Source of the DNA: an uncultured Lysobacterales bacterium
GTDB taxonomy: Bacteria > Pseudomonadota > Gammaproteobacteria > Xanthomonadales > SZUA-36
Length of the DNA: 42,801 nt
Assembly: GCA_947258865.1 (NCBI GenBank)
Contig: CAMYKC010000045.1
Span: 30,033-72,833 of the forward strand
Direction: 5' to 3'
Each line of letters opens with the position of its first letter. Positions within the stretch are counted from its first letter, which is position 1. The notes beneath the pieces are model-generated. The model ran no database searches. It was not told the DNA's origin and worked only from the letters and a program-made list of their open reading frames with translations. A program made the position numbers and the translations under genes. This document shows positions 26,619 through 35,201 of this stretch, piece by piece.

Positions 26619-27998
26619 TCAGTCTCGAGATTCCAGCAACATACGGCATCTGGAGCGTATCATGCCATCTACTACTCGAAACGACCGGGCATTTTTTTCC
26701 ACATAGGGTAACAAGTCGATCAGCCAACAAAGTTTCTGGGCGGTGGCGAGTTTCCGGACAAGGGCAAGGGATTCCATCAATTGCTCTGTCGATCCATAGG
26801 CTTCAAAAGGCTCGAGATAGGCATTCGTGACTTGCTCAATGGTTTCCAGCCCGTCACCATCATCAGGAATTTTTTGATCCGCCAGCATTTGCTCAATGGA
26901 CTCGATGAACCATGCCAGGCTGAAAAACGGGTGCGCAATCATTGTATCCGACCAATCTGTTACCCAGTGGCCACCCTCGTGGCGGTACAGGTTCGCCAGC
27001 CTGAAATCCGGGTGAACCAGGGTATCGGGGATGCCCATGCCTGCCAATCGTTCGTAATTGTTGCGCAGCTCACTAATGGCAGCATTCAGCTGAACTAATT
27101 GCTCACTGCTGAAAGGCTCCGGACCGCGGGTCAGGACCGAAGCCAGTGCGTCCAGGTCGCCCAGAAAGTCCATCATTCTTCGGGGGCCACGGTCATGACA
27201 ACCGAACTTTTTCCATTCATCGAGATTCACCAGGCTTTCTATCTGTAGTTCCGCCATGGCGCGGATGGTTGCTGAGTAGTCCGCCAGACTGGCTCGCAAT
27301 TCTTCCGTCGGGCCAAAGTCTCTCTGCACTATCCAGTTTCGCTCTATTTCCACGGCCAGCGGTTCAGGCACGATCTGCGGCCATCTCCTGGCCAACGCCA
27401 TCGTCAGTGCAGCTTCATTCGGGGGCGCTTTGTAATCGGCTTTCAGATAATAATCACCTTGCGAAGTCCCCACCCGCAAAATCGCGCTGTTAAGCGAACA
27501 GACCCGGAACTGTTGCACGGAACCGGTTACCTGGATGTTTTTACGATCCAGTTCATGTTGCATCCAGCCGGCCGCCGCACTGAACCAGCCCCGGCGTTCC
27601 CAGGCCGGCCTTTCTTGCGGCACCTGCTTTCGCTCTGCGTCGGCCAGCCAGTCGGCAAACGGATCGGCCTGCCCGGGTTTGCGGCTGCGGAACTGGGTAT
27701 ATTCCTTCGTACCCACCCACACGGCCTTCAGCCGCCTGGCGCTTTCATCACTTTGCAATTCAAGTTCGATACAGTGGTAGTACTCAGACTCGACCAGACT
27801 CCTCAGCACGGTTACTTTAAGACCGTACTTGTTCATGATGCCGGCCGCGATCATCTCAGCCTTCATGGCAATGCGGCCCGGCGCGGGAAACTTTACAACC
27901 GGCGGAGACCAGGCCTCATCATGCTTGATCGCCATGAACTTTGGCTCAGTGGGGTGTGAGATAATGCAGTGGCAGGTTGCCAGAGGGTCCTGGTTCAT
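26619..27998 (-). CDS. Phosphotransferase (APH family) with degenerate Nudix-like N-terminal domain
   Basis: A 459-residue two-domain protein. The C-terminal half is an aminoglycoside-phosphotransferase/choline-kinase-like fold with the catalytic loop LVHPDFRLANLY and the metal site TDWSDTM. It also has the N-lobe lysine strand GDYYLKADYKAPPNEAALT. The first 130 or so residues (CHCIISHPTEPKFMAIKHDEAW, then AEMIAAGIMNKYGL, then TQFRSRKPG) resemble a Nudix fold. The REUXEEXGU glutamates are missing, so this part is probably a binding module. The natural substrate is unknown; antibiotic resistance should not be assumed. The gene is divergent from the LolA-like gene, with 39 bases between starts; a TACAAT box (28012-28007) eight bases before the ATG suggests an almost leaderless transcript. 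Confidence 0.75.
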   Translation of the reverse strand: MNQDPLATCHCIISHPTEPKFMAIKHDEAWSPPVVKFPAPGRIAMKAEMIAAGIMNKYGLKVTVLRSLVESEYYHCIELELQSDESARRLKAVWVGTKEYTQFRSRKPGQADPFADWLADAERKQVPQERPAWERRGWFSAAAGWMQHELDRKNIQVTGSVQQFRVCSLNSAILRVGTSQGDYYLKADYKAPPNEAALTMALARRWPQIVPEPLAVEIERNWIVQRDFGPTEELRASLADYSATIRAMAELQIESLVNLDEWKKFGCHDRGPRRMMDFLGDLDALASVLTRGPEPFSSEQLVQLNAAISELRNNYERLAGMGIPDTLVHPDFRLANLYRHEGGHWVTDWSDTMIAHPFFSLAWFIESIEQMLADQKIPDDGDGLETIEQVTNAYLEPFEAYGSTEQLMESLALVRKLATAQKLCWLIDLLPYVEKNARSFRVVDGMIRSRCRMLLESRD

Positions 27999-28037
27999 GG
28001 GCCGGTATTGTACTTTAACAAGCTAAAGAGGTGGGGA

Positions 28038-28784
28038 ATGCGTGCGTTCACAATCCTATTCGCTGCGTTTCTGATCGACCCGCTGTTTGCCTCGGACATC
28101 GATGCCAGGCAATTGGTTCAGCAAGCCATGGATCACTGGCGCGGCCTGACGTCCTACTCGGAAATGAACATGACGATCCACCGTCCGGACTGGGAGCGGA
28201 CGATGACCATGCGTTCCTGGAGCAAGGGAGACAAGCTGTCCCTGGTGCGCGTGATCGAGCCAAAGAAAGATGCCGGCAACGGAACCCTGCTCAACGACAA
28301 CAACATGTGGACCTTTACCCCCAAGATCAACCGGATCATAAAGGTACCGTCATCAATGATGTCGCAAAGCTGGTTGGGCAGTGATTTCTCCAACAAGGAC
28401 ATCAGCAAGTCCACCGACATCATTGACCAATACGACCATGAACTGACGGCTCAGGAGGAGCGCAATGGGCATCTTCTGTATACCATTACCTCCATACCAC
28501 ATGAAGATGCGGCGGTGGTTTGGGGCAAGGAAGTCCTGACTGTCCGCGATGACTTCGTGCTGCTTGAACAACAGTTCTGGGATCAGGACGGGGTGCTGGT
28601 TAAAACCCTCAAAACCCTTGAAGTGGCTGAAATGGGTGGCCGGCCGGTAGCGAAAATCATGAGGATGGGGAAACTGGAAACCCCGGAAGAATGGACTCAG
28701 CTCACGGCGAGCTCCGTCGAATTCGACCTCGAATTGCCTGACAACCTGTTCACCCTTTCCAACCTGAGGAACCCGAGGCGGTGA
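28038..28784 (+). CDS. LolA-like outer-membrane lipoprotein-sorting protein (periplasmic)
   Basis: A 248-residue exported protein. The signal peptide is MRAFTILFAAFLIDPLFA, and the mature part starts SDIDARQLVQQAMDHWRGLTSYSEMNMTIHRP. It fits the COG2834 group of LolA-fold proteins: a half-barrel of strands carrying hydrophobic cargo, with the family pattern WSKGDKLSLVRVIEPKKDAGNGTLLNDNNMWTFTPKINRIIKVPSSMMSQSWLGSDFSN split over several strands. It is not classical LolA, which is shorter and single-copy near ftsK. GAGGTGGGG precedes the ATG. Its stop overlaps the next permease start as GTGA, so it belongs to the ABC-transporter operon. Cargo is unknown. Confidence 0.85.
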   Translation: MRAFTILFAAFLIDPLFASDIDARQLVQQAMDHWRGLTSYSEMNMTIHRPDWERTMTMRSWSKGDKLSLVRVIEPKKDAGNGTLLNDNNMWTFTPKINRIIKVPSSMMSQSWLGSDFSNKDISKSTDIIDQYDHELTAQEERNGHLLYTITSIPHEDAAVVWGKEVLTVRDDFVLLEQQFWDQDGVLVKTLKTLEVAEMGGRPVAKIMRMGKLETPEEWTQLTASSVEFDLELPDNLFTLSNLRNPRR

Positions 28785-30010
28785 CACTCAACCTGCGCAT
28801 GGCCTGGCGCAACCTCTGGCGGCACAGCCGCCGTACCTGGTTGACTTCCACCGCCATGATATTTTCCAACGTGCTGCTGGTGTTCATGATTTCTCTGCAG
28901 TTCGGCTCTTACGACATGATGATCAACAACACCCTGCAGGCCTTTAGCGGCCATATCCAGGTACAGGCAAAAGGTTTTAACGATAACCCAAAAATGAGAT
29001 CAAGCGTCCCGGCCATTCTGCCACTGGCCGATGAGTTGCGCGGTGCGATGCCGGGAGCGCATGTTGCGTCACGCGCGACGGGGTTCGCGTTGGCCTCAAG
29101 CGAGCAGCGCTCCTTCGCCATCCAGCTAATCGGCGTGCAGCCCGAATACGAAAGCAGCGTATCGACCATCCCCGGCCTGGTTAACCAGGGCCGCTTCCTG
29201 GAAGACCCCTATGCTCCTGAAATCGTGATAGGAGCCGTGATGGCAAGAAACCTGAAGGTATCGATCGGCGATGAAATAACCCTTCTGGGAAGTGGCCTCG
29301 ATGGCTCATTCGCTGCGGGTGTAGTCAATGTCACGGGAATATTCGAGTCCGGGTCATCGGAAATGGATCGCGGTCTCGCGGAAGTCCCTCTGGGCTATTT
29401 CCAGGAGACATTTTTCATGGGCGACCACGGCCATAGTATTGCAATCGCCGTGGACAGCCTTGACCTCGTCGCAGCTGCCCTGGGCCAAACACAACAACGT
29501 GTCGAGGGAAAAGACGGATTGGCCGTTCTCGACTGGAATGCATTGCACCCCGGGCTGAAACAGGCGATCCAGGCCGACCTGTCCAGCGCGTGGTTCATGT
29601 ACGGCGTTTTGATCATCCTGGTGGCGTTCAGCGTATTGAACACCCAGTTGATGTCGGTGTTGGAGCGGACGCGGGAATTCGGCGTGATCACGGCTCTGGG
29701 CGTCCGACCGCGTAAACTCGCATCGCTGGTCATGCTGGAAACCGTGTTGATGGGATTGATCGGCCTGGGCATCGGTGTCTTTCTTGGCTGGCTCGTGGCC
29801 CTGTATTTTAATTCGGTCGGCTTTTCCTACCCTGGCATGCAAGAAGTGGCGGAGAAATTCAATCTGCCCGGCAAGATGTATCCCAGTGTCACGGTTTTCT
29901 CCATGATGCTTGGCCCATCGGTGGTCTTTCTGTTTTGCCTGCTGGCTGCCGTGTACCCGGCACTTCGGCTCTTCCGGCTCCAGCCCGTCGAAGCGATGAG
30001 GGCCGTGTGA
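28781..30010 (+). CDS. FtsX/LolE-type ABC transporter permease (first)
   Basis: A 409-residue inner-membrane protein with the MacB/LolC topology. An N-terminal helix follows the motif MAWRNLWRHSRRTWLTSTAM (about 6-25), then a large periplasmic domain (about 45-270), then three C-terminal helices (near 275-300, 325-350 and 370-400). The FtsX-domain pattern VLNTQLMSVLERTREFGVITALGVRPRKL is clear and the coupling-type end YPALRLFRLQPVEAMRAV is intact. It starts with GTG overlapping the LolA-like stop, and its stop overlaps the second permease start (TGATG). Both permeases probably form a heterodimer served by the downstream ATPase. Confidence 0.9.
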   Translation: MTLNLRMAWRNLWRHSRRTWLTSTAMIFSNVLLVFMISLQFGSYDMMINNTLQAFSGHIQVQAKGFNDNPKMRSSVPAILPLADELRGAMPGAHVASRATGFALASSEQRSFAIQLIGVQPEYESSVSTIPGLVNQGRFLEDPYAPEIVIGAVMARNLKVSIGDEITLLGSGLDGSFAAGVVNVTGIFESGSSEMDRGLAEVPLGYFQETFFMGDHGHSIAIAVDSLDLVAAALGQTQQRVEGKDGLAVLDWNALHPGLKQAIQADLSSAWFMYGVLIILVAFSVLNTQLMSVLERTREFGVITALGVRPRKLASLVMLETVLMGLIGLGIGVFLGWLVALYFNSVGFSYPGMQEVAEKFNLPGKMYPSVTVFSMMLGPSVVFLFCLLAAVYPALRLFRLQPVEAMRAV

Positions 30011-31254
30011 TGGCTTTTTCGAGCAATTTGCCACTGGCCGCTATGTCCCGTCTCGCCTGGCGCAATCTGTGGCGGAATCACAGGCGCACGCTGATCATGC
30101 TGCTGGCCATTTCTGTGGGTGTCTGGGCGATGATCTTCATGACTGCCCTGATGCGCGGCATGGTCGACCAGATGATCGAGGACGGTATTGTCGCCCTGCC
30201 CGGTTTTGTCCAGATCCATCATCCCGGATACCGCGATGACCCCAGCATCGAAAACAGCCTCGCTCCACCGGGTCCCCGGCTGCTCGAAGCCCTCCGGGAC
30301 CAAGAGGTAAGCGGCTGGACCACCCGGGTGCGGGTTCCCGCGATGATCTCCAGTGAGCGCAGCAGCCGCGGCGTCACCCTGCTTGGCGTCGATCCGGAAG
30401 GTGAAATAGCTCTGGGGTTTGACCCTGCGAGCATCGTGGAAGGCCGTTTCCTGGAAAGCCCCGAGGACAAGGGCCTGGTGATCGGCAGAAAGTTGCTTGA
30501 ACGCCTCGAGACAGATCTTGGGAAGCGCGTGGTCGTCATGAGCCAGGATCCGGATAACGACATCGCTGACCGGGGATTTCGTATCGTCGGTGTTTACAAG
30601 GGCAAACTCGAAGGCCTCGAGGAGGGATTCATATATGCCGGGCGGTCGACCGTCCAATTGCTATTGAAAATGGGTCAGCAAATTTCCGAGATCGCGATTG
30701 CCGGGCGGGATTATCGCGATGTCGAGCAGCTCTACCAACTGGTGAATGACGCTGCCGATGAGGACAGCGAGGTCAAGCCCTGGGGTGAGCTGGATACTTA
30801 CCTGGGCCTGATGCTCGGTGTCATGGATGGATTTGTGCTGGTCTGGGTCCTCATCATATTCCTCGCGCTGAGCTTCGGCCTCGTCAACACCCTGATGATG
30901 GCCGTATTCGAGCGGATACGTGAAATCGGCCTGATGCAGGCACTGGGCATGAAACCCTCGGCCATCCTGTACCAGGTTCTTCTGGAATCGTTGATGTTGC
31001 TTACGCTGGGGCTTCTGATCGGAAACTTGCTGGCCTTCCTCAGTGTGTTGCCGATCAGGGACGGCCTGGATCTGTCTGTAGTTTCGCAGGGAATGGAGAT
31101 GATGGGCGTTTCCAGCGTGCTTTACCCTGCGCTCAAGCTGAGAGACCTGGTGATGGCAAACGTTGTCGTCATTATCCTGGGCATCCTGACCAGCTTGCTG
31201 CCGGCCTGGCGCGCGTCCCAGTACCGCCCGGTTGAGGCGATCTCCAAAACCTGA
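30010..31254 (+). CDS. FtsX/LolC-type ABC transporter permease (second)
   Basis: A 414-residue paralogue of the preceding permease with the same topology. RLAWRNLWRNHRRTLIMLLAISVGVWAMIFM leads into helix 1, then comes a periplasmic domain (about 50-270), then three helices ending in LLPAWRASQYRPVEAISKT. The FtsX-domain motif reads LVNTLMMAVFERIREIGLMQALGMKPSAI. The shared WRNLWR start shows that the pair arose by duplication. The ATG at 30010 overlaps the upstream stop by one base. Like LolC/LolE, such pairs extract a lipidated or hydrophobic substrate from the inner membrane; which substrate cannot be told. Confidence 0.9.
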   Translation: MAFSSNLPLAAMSRLAWRNLWRNHRRTLIMLLAISVGVWAMIFMTALMRGMVDQMIEDGIVALPGFVQIHHPGYRDDPSIENSLAPPGPRLLEALRDQEVSGWTTRVRVPAMISSERSSRGVTLLGVDPEGEIALGFDPASIVEGRFLESPEDKGLVIGRKLLERLETDLGKRVVVMSQDPDNDIADRGFRIVGVYKGKLEGLEEGFIYAGRSTVQLLLKMGQQISEIAIAGRDYRDVEQLYQLVNDAADEDSEVKPWGELDTYLGLMLGVMDGFVLVWVLIIFLALSFGLVNTLMMAVFERIREIGLMQALGMKPSAILYQVLLESLMLLTLGLLIGNLLAFLSVLPIRDGLDLSVVSQGMEMMGVSSVLYPALKLRDLVMANVVVIILGILTSLLPAWRASQYRPVEAISKT

Positions 31255-31280
31255 CAAAACTGCTGAAAAAAGGAACCACC

Positions 31281-31973
31281 ATGGCAGAAATCAAATGCAT
31301 CGATCTTTGCAAGACATACGTACAGGGTGATGCCACCATCAAGGCGCTGGACCATGTCACGCTCGATATCGAACAGGGTTCCTTCATCTGCCTGTCCGGT
31401 CCTTCCGGATCCGGCAAGACCACGTTGCTGAATGCAATCGGCGGACTCGACGAACTGGACAGCGGAGAAATCAGCATCAACGATGAACGCGTGGATTTGC
31501 TCAGCAAGGGTCCACTGGCGGATTTACGGCTACACCACATCGGATTTGTATTCCAGGCTTACAACCTGATCGAGGTCCTGACAGCGCGTGAAAACGTGGA
31601 ATTCGTAATGCAGGTCCAGGGCGTGTCCGCAAAGCAGCGAAAATTGAAATCGATGGCCATTCTGAAGGAAGTCGGGCTCGAGGGTATGGAGAACCGCCGC
31701 CCGGCCCAACTGTCCGGTGGGCAGCAACAACGCGTGGCTGTCGCCAGGGCCATCGTCAGCCAGCCAAAACTGGTCCTCGCCGATGAGCCGACAGCAAACC
31801 TCGACTCGGTCTCGGCGGCGCACCTGATGGAGCTGTTCTGTGAATTGAATCAGAATCACGACGTGACGTTTCTTATCGCTACTCATGACGAGCGTGTCAT
31901 GCGATATGCAGAACGCCTGATACGTATGCAAGATGGTAAAGTTATTTCTGATGAATTACAGATAAATACCTGA
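31281..31973 (+). CDS. LolD/MacB-type ABC transporter ATP-binding protein
   Basis: A 230-residue nucleotide-binding subunit. Walker A is GPSGSGKTT (40-48), the Q-loop lies in GFVFQAYNLIEVLTARENVEF, the signature is LSGGQQQRVAVARAI, Walker B with the catalytic glutamate is LVLADEPTANLD, and the H-loop is FLIATHDERVM. The LolD/MacB subfamily is indicated by the NLIEVLTARENVEFVM segment. AAAAGGA precedes the ATG by six bases. It ends TGA, followed at once by the ATG of the barrel gene. It would power the two FtsX-type permeases. Confidence 0.95.
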   Translation: MAEIKCIDLCKTYVQGDATIKALDHVTLDIEQGSFICLSGPSGSGKTTLLNAIGGLDELDSGEISINDERVDLLSKGPLADLRLHHIGFVFQAYNLIEVLTARENVEFVMQVQGVSAKQRKLKSMAILKEVGLEGMENRRPAQLSGGQQQRVAVARAIVSQPKLVLADEPTANLDSVSAAHLMELFCELNQNHDVTFLIATHDERVMRYAERLIRMQDGKVISDELQINT

Positions 31974-33195
31974 ATGAAATATATTTTCATTATCCTATTC
32001 GTCTTGGTAAGTTCTGCCGGGAAAGCCACCGCCCAGTCCGGCAGCATCCCGGCATCGGCGGCTGACTGGACGTTGGGCGGCCATTCAAAATTCCAGTTTA
32101 TTTACAACAGTTATCCTGAAAACAGTTTGTTCAAAGACGTCCTGGGCTCCACGGCGACAGACAACAACCTGGAAGTGCGTATGAAGGCCGCCGCCACTCG
32201 AGACCGCTGGGACTTCAATATCGACTACCAGTTCATAGCAATCCACGCCGATACACTTCGCTTGGCGGGGGGACCTCACCTATTCCTTCGGTGATGACCG
32301 GAAAACCGCCTTTATCCACCGACTCGACCGCCTTAGCGTTGGTTATACAACGGACCACATGGTGTGGCGCTTCGGCCGCCAGGCTATCAGCTGGGGAAAC
32401 GGGATGATTTTCAATCCCATGGACGTATTCAATCCCTTTGACCCAGCCGCCGTGGACAAGGAATACAAGACCGGGGACGACATGCTGTACGGTCAATACC
32501 TGCTCAACAACGGCAGCGACTTCCAGGGCGTAGCGATAGCTCGCCGCAACCCCCGGACCGGCAATGTCGAAAAAGACCAGTTTTCGGTGGCCGTCAAATA
32601 CCACGGATTTCTCGGGATGAACGAGTTCGACCTCCTGGCTGCAGAGCATTTCGGCGACCGGGTCCTCGGCCTTGGAGGAATCGTCAATCTGGGTGGCGCC
32701 GTGTTGCGGGGTGACCTGACCTGGACCCGGACGGATACGGAAGACGTGTTTTCGGCCGTGACCAGCCTGAGCTATTCCTGGAATTGGGGTGGCAAGAACG
32801 TCAGCGGATTGCTGGAATATTATTACAGCGGCTTCGGCCAAAAGGACGGTGCCTACTCCCTGGCCGATCTGCTGCAGAATCCTGACCTGTTCAAACGATT
32901 GGAGCGGGGCGAGGTGTTTACGCTGGCGCGTCACTATATCGGCGCTTCGGCAACGATCGAAATGAGCCCGCTGTTCATGCTGATCCCGAACGTCTTCGTT
33001 AATCTTGAGGACCCTTCCGCGCTGGCGCAGTTCGTCGCCCAGTACGATTGGAAACAGAACCTGCTGGTGCTGGGTGCATTGAATATTCCGATCGGGTCCG
33101 ACGGTTCAGAATACGGAGGCATAGAGGCTCCGGTGAATAACCTGTTTTTCTCAACGGGCCCCAGCCTGTTTGCCCAGTTGGCGTTCTATTTTTGA
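31974..33195 (+). pseudogene. Outer-membrane beta-barrel protein of the Lol-like cluster, frameshifted
   Basis: The signal peptide MKYIFIILFVLVSSAGKATA is followed by about 385 residues of alternating amphipathic strands ending in LAFYF, the C-terminal aromatic of outer-membrane barrels. The first frame runs to a TGA at 32294. The second carries LTYSFGDDRKTAFIHRLDRLSVGYTT and the conserved-looking FGRQAISWGNGMIFNPMDVFNPFDPAAVDKEYKTGDDMLYG. The frames part between about 32238 and 32275; a run of six G at 32266-32271 is the likeliest place, and removing one G gives a continuous 406-residue protein. Family and cargo are unknown to me. The gene begins directly at the ATPase stop, so it is the last cistron of the cluster. 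Confidence 0.75.
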
Positions 33196-33211
33196 AACTC
33201 GAGGTAAGAGA

Positions 33212-33829
33212 ATGAAAGAACTCTCCCAAATCCAGGCACGGGTGCTTGGCTGCCTGATTGAAAAAAAAGAAACCACTCCAGAGCAGTATCCCCTGACGCT
33301 CAACGCGCTGCGCAACGCCTGTAATCAGAAAACGGCACGAAGCCCGGTCACCGCATATACGGAAGGTGAAGTCGGGCATACGGCAAGAGAACTGGAATCA
33401 CTTGGCCTGGTGCGCGAGGCATGGGGTGCAAGAGTCTCGAAGTACGAGCATGCGGCCGGCAAAGTGCTCGGCCTGCAGAGCAAAGGGCTCGCCCTGCTCT
33501 GTCCGTTGATGCTGCGGGGGCCGCAGACCTTGGGCGAACTCAAGACGAACGCACACCGTTTGTTCGACTTCGAAGATCTCGATGACGTGCAATATGGCTT
33601 GCAGCGGCTGTCCGAGCATGAGCCGCCGCTGGTGACCGCCCTGCCGCGACAGCCTGGCCAGAAAGAAGTGCGCTTTGCCCATCTCCTGTGTGGCGAACCG
33701 GAGATTCCGGAACCGGTTGCCCTCGCGACAAGCCATCGAGCTCCCAGCGACCTCGAAAGGCGTGTCGAAGCGCTCGAATCGGAAATCACCATCCTGCGCC
33801 AGGAAATCGAATCGCTGAAAGAACGCTAA
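33212..33829 (+). CDS. yceH: YceH-family (DUF480) protein
   Basis: A 205-residue protein of the UPF0502/DUF480 family. It has two winged-helix-like halves (LSQIQARVLGCLIEKKETTPEQYPLTLNALRNACNQKTARSPV at the start; LLCPLMLRGPQTLGELKTNAHRL in the middle) and a short C-terminal coiled coil (DLERRVEALESEITILRQEIESLKER). Function is not established; the fold suggests nucleic-acid or protein binding. GAGGTAAGAG precedes the ATG. It follows the barrel gene by 16 bases but is usually a stand-alone gene. It converges on the kinase gene with a four-base overlap of the two 3' ends. Confidence 0.92.
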   Translation: MKELSQIQARVLGCLIEKKETTPEQYPLTLNALRNACNQKTARSPVTAYTEGEVGHTARELESLGLVREAWGARVSKYEHAAGKVLGLQSKGLALLCPLMLRGPQTLGELKTNAHRLFDFEDLDDVQYGLQRLSEHEPPLVTALPRQPGQKEVRFAHLLCGEPEIPEPVALATSHRAPSDLERRVEALESEITILRQEIESLKER

Positions 33830-34728
33830 GGCACATACCGCTGTAATATGCGCTTACTCTGAGCGTAATAACTGCCGCCGAACAGATTGAGATGGTTCAT
33901 AACGTGATAAAGCTGGTAAATCGGCAGCCGGTCCTCGTGACCTGCGGCCAGCGGCAATGTTTCCTGATAAGCCTCGTAGAATGGAGGCGCAAAACCTCCG
34001 AACAAGCGAGTCATTGCAAGGTCTGCCTCGCGGTGGCCGTAATAGACAGCCGGATCGATCAGGCATGCCTCGCCGCGTTCGTCGGTAATAAAGTTACCCC
34101 CCCAGAGATCGCCATGCAGGATGCTTGGAGTCTCCGGCGCGGCAGCCAGTAACCCGGCCATCCGTTTTTCCGCTCGACTTAGCAGTGTTTCCAGTTCATT
34201 GCCATGGCCCTGTCGCGACGCCAGTTCGGCCTGGAAGCGCAGGCGGCGCACCAGAAAAAACTCCGGCCAGGAAGAACCGTCTTCGACGACGCCATCACCC
34301 AGTCTGACGTCACGCCAGGCGCCGCCCACAGGATCGTTATGCTGCGCGGTAGAACCAATGAAGTTATCGTGCGGAAAACCAAAGGCATGCCCACGGCAAT
34401 CGTGCAGCCTGGCGAATGCCCGGCCGAAAGACTCGAAAAAGTCCCTTTTCCGCGGCGCTTCCCGGATCATTTCGAGGACAAGCGCCTCGTTGCCAACCGC
34501 CAGTACTTGCGGCACCCGGATGGCCCCGGTCTCCGCCAGGGCGCGCAGGCCCTCGGCTTCGCATTCGAACATGCGGGGCGCAACCGACGCGCGTTTGACG
34601 AATACTTCCGAGCCGTCATCAAAGGTGGCGACCGCAGCGTCGGCAATGCAACCGCCGCCGATGCGCACCAGGCCGGTGGGCGCACCGCGGCCCAGATCAT
34701 CCAGAATCGATGGATACGCTTTGGTCAA
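33826..34728 (-). CDS. Fructosamine/ketosamine-3-kinase family protein
   Basis: A 300-residue cytoplasmic kinase of the FN3K family, which phosphorylates sugar adducts on lysines so that they fall off proteins. Motifs are HDNFIGSTAQ (120-129), the catalytic loop LHGDLWGGN (204-212) and IDPAVYYGHREADLAMTRLFGGF with the metal-binding D225. Compared with E. coli YniA there is an extra stretch of roughly a dozen residues between the STAQ motif and WPEFF (about 132-153), which may be a natural loop. Bacterial members mostly act on ribulosamines and erythrulosamines. It is the last gene of the gdhB-nadK-phosphatase run, 12 bases after the phosphatase stop. Confidence 0.92.
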   Translation of the reverse strand: MTKAYPSILDDLGRGAPTGLVRIGGGCIADAAVATFDDGSEVFVKRASVAPRMFECEAEGLRALAETGAIRVPQVLAVGNEALVLEMIREAPRKRDFFESFGRAFARLHDCRGHAFGFPHDNFIGSTAQHNDPVGGAWRDVRLGDGVVEDGSSWPEFFLVRRLRFQAELASRQGHGNELETLLSRAEKRMAGLLAAAPETPSILHGDLWGGNFITDERGEACLIDPAVYYGHREADLAMTRLFGGFAPPFYEAYQETLPLAAGHEDRLPIYQLYHVMNHLNLFGGSYYAQSKRILQRYVP

Positions 34729-34740
34729 AACGCGCAGCCT

Positions 34741-35193
34741 TCAGATTTTCTTCAGCAGGTTTGCGCACGCATCCTCCAGGATGTCCAGCACGTGGTAAAA
34801 ACCCGCGTCACCGCCGTAATAAGGATCGGGCACCTCGGCCACTTCGTGTTTTTCGCAATAGTCGCACATGCGCACGACGTCCGTGCCGGATCCGGGATTC
34901 ATGGCGCTTACGTCACGAAAGTTGTCGTCATCCATCGTAACGATCAAATCGAAACGGTGAAAATCAGCAGACTCGATACGGCGCGCCAGGCTCTCCAGCC
35001 GATATCCGCGCTCCTCGGCAGCCAACCGCATTCGCTCATCAGCCCTGTGGCCCGCGTGATAGCCGATCGTTCCGGCGGAATCGATTTCGAACTCGGCACT
35101 GCGGCCTGCGTTGGAAACAAGCTCTCGGAATACACCTTCTGCTGCGGGTGAACGGCAGATATTGCCCATGCAAACGAATAGAACGGATTTCAT
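34741..35193 (-). CDS. Low-molecular-weight phosphotyrosine-type phosphatase
   Basis: A 150-residue cysteine phosphatase. The P-loop is CMGNICRS with nucleophile C8 and R14, and the general-acid loop is VPDPYYGG with D123. The complete fold and normal length argue for activity. Family members dephosphorylate tyrosine, but the human enzyme also removes 5-phosphate from protein-bound ribulosamine. The adjacent FN3K homologue makes a sugar-adduct role here at least as likely as phosphotyrosine signalling. No bacterial tyrosine-kinase or capsule gene is nearby. It sits eight bases after the nadK stop. Confidence 0.93.
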   Translation of the reverse strand: MKSVLFVCMGNICRSPAAEGVFRELVSNAGRSAEFEIDSAGTIGYHAGHRADERMRLAAEERGYRLESLARRIESADFHRFDLIVTMDDDNFRDVSAMNPGSGTDVVRMCDYCEKHEVAEVPDPYYGGDAGFYHVLDILEDACANLLKKI

Positions 35194-35201
35194 GCTTTTT
35201 C

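Noticed and set aside
34290-34340. Extra loop in the FN3K-family kinase as a possible insertion lesion
   Set aside because: Frame and flanking motifs are intact and the loop length varies in the family; no duplication is visible at DNA level.
34121-35151. Long open frames on the strand opposite the kinase and phosphatase genes
   Set aside because: They are antisense shadows of GC-rich coding DNA, with low-complexity translations and no ribosome sites. The same applies to similar frames opposite murB, degP and gdhB.
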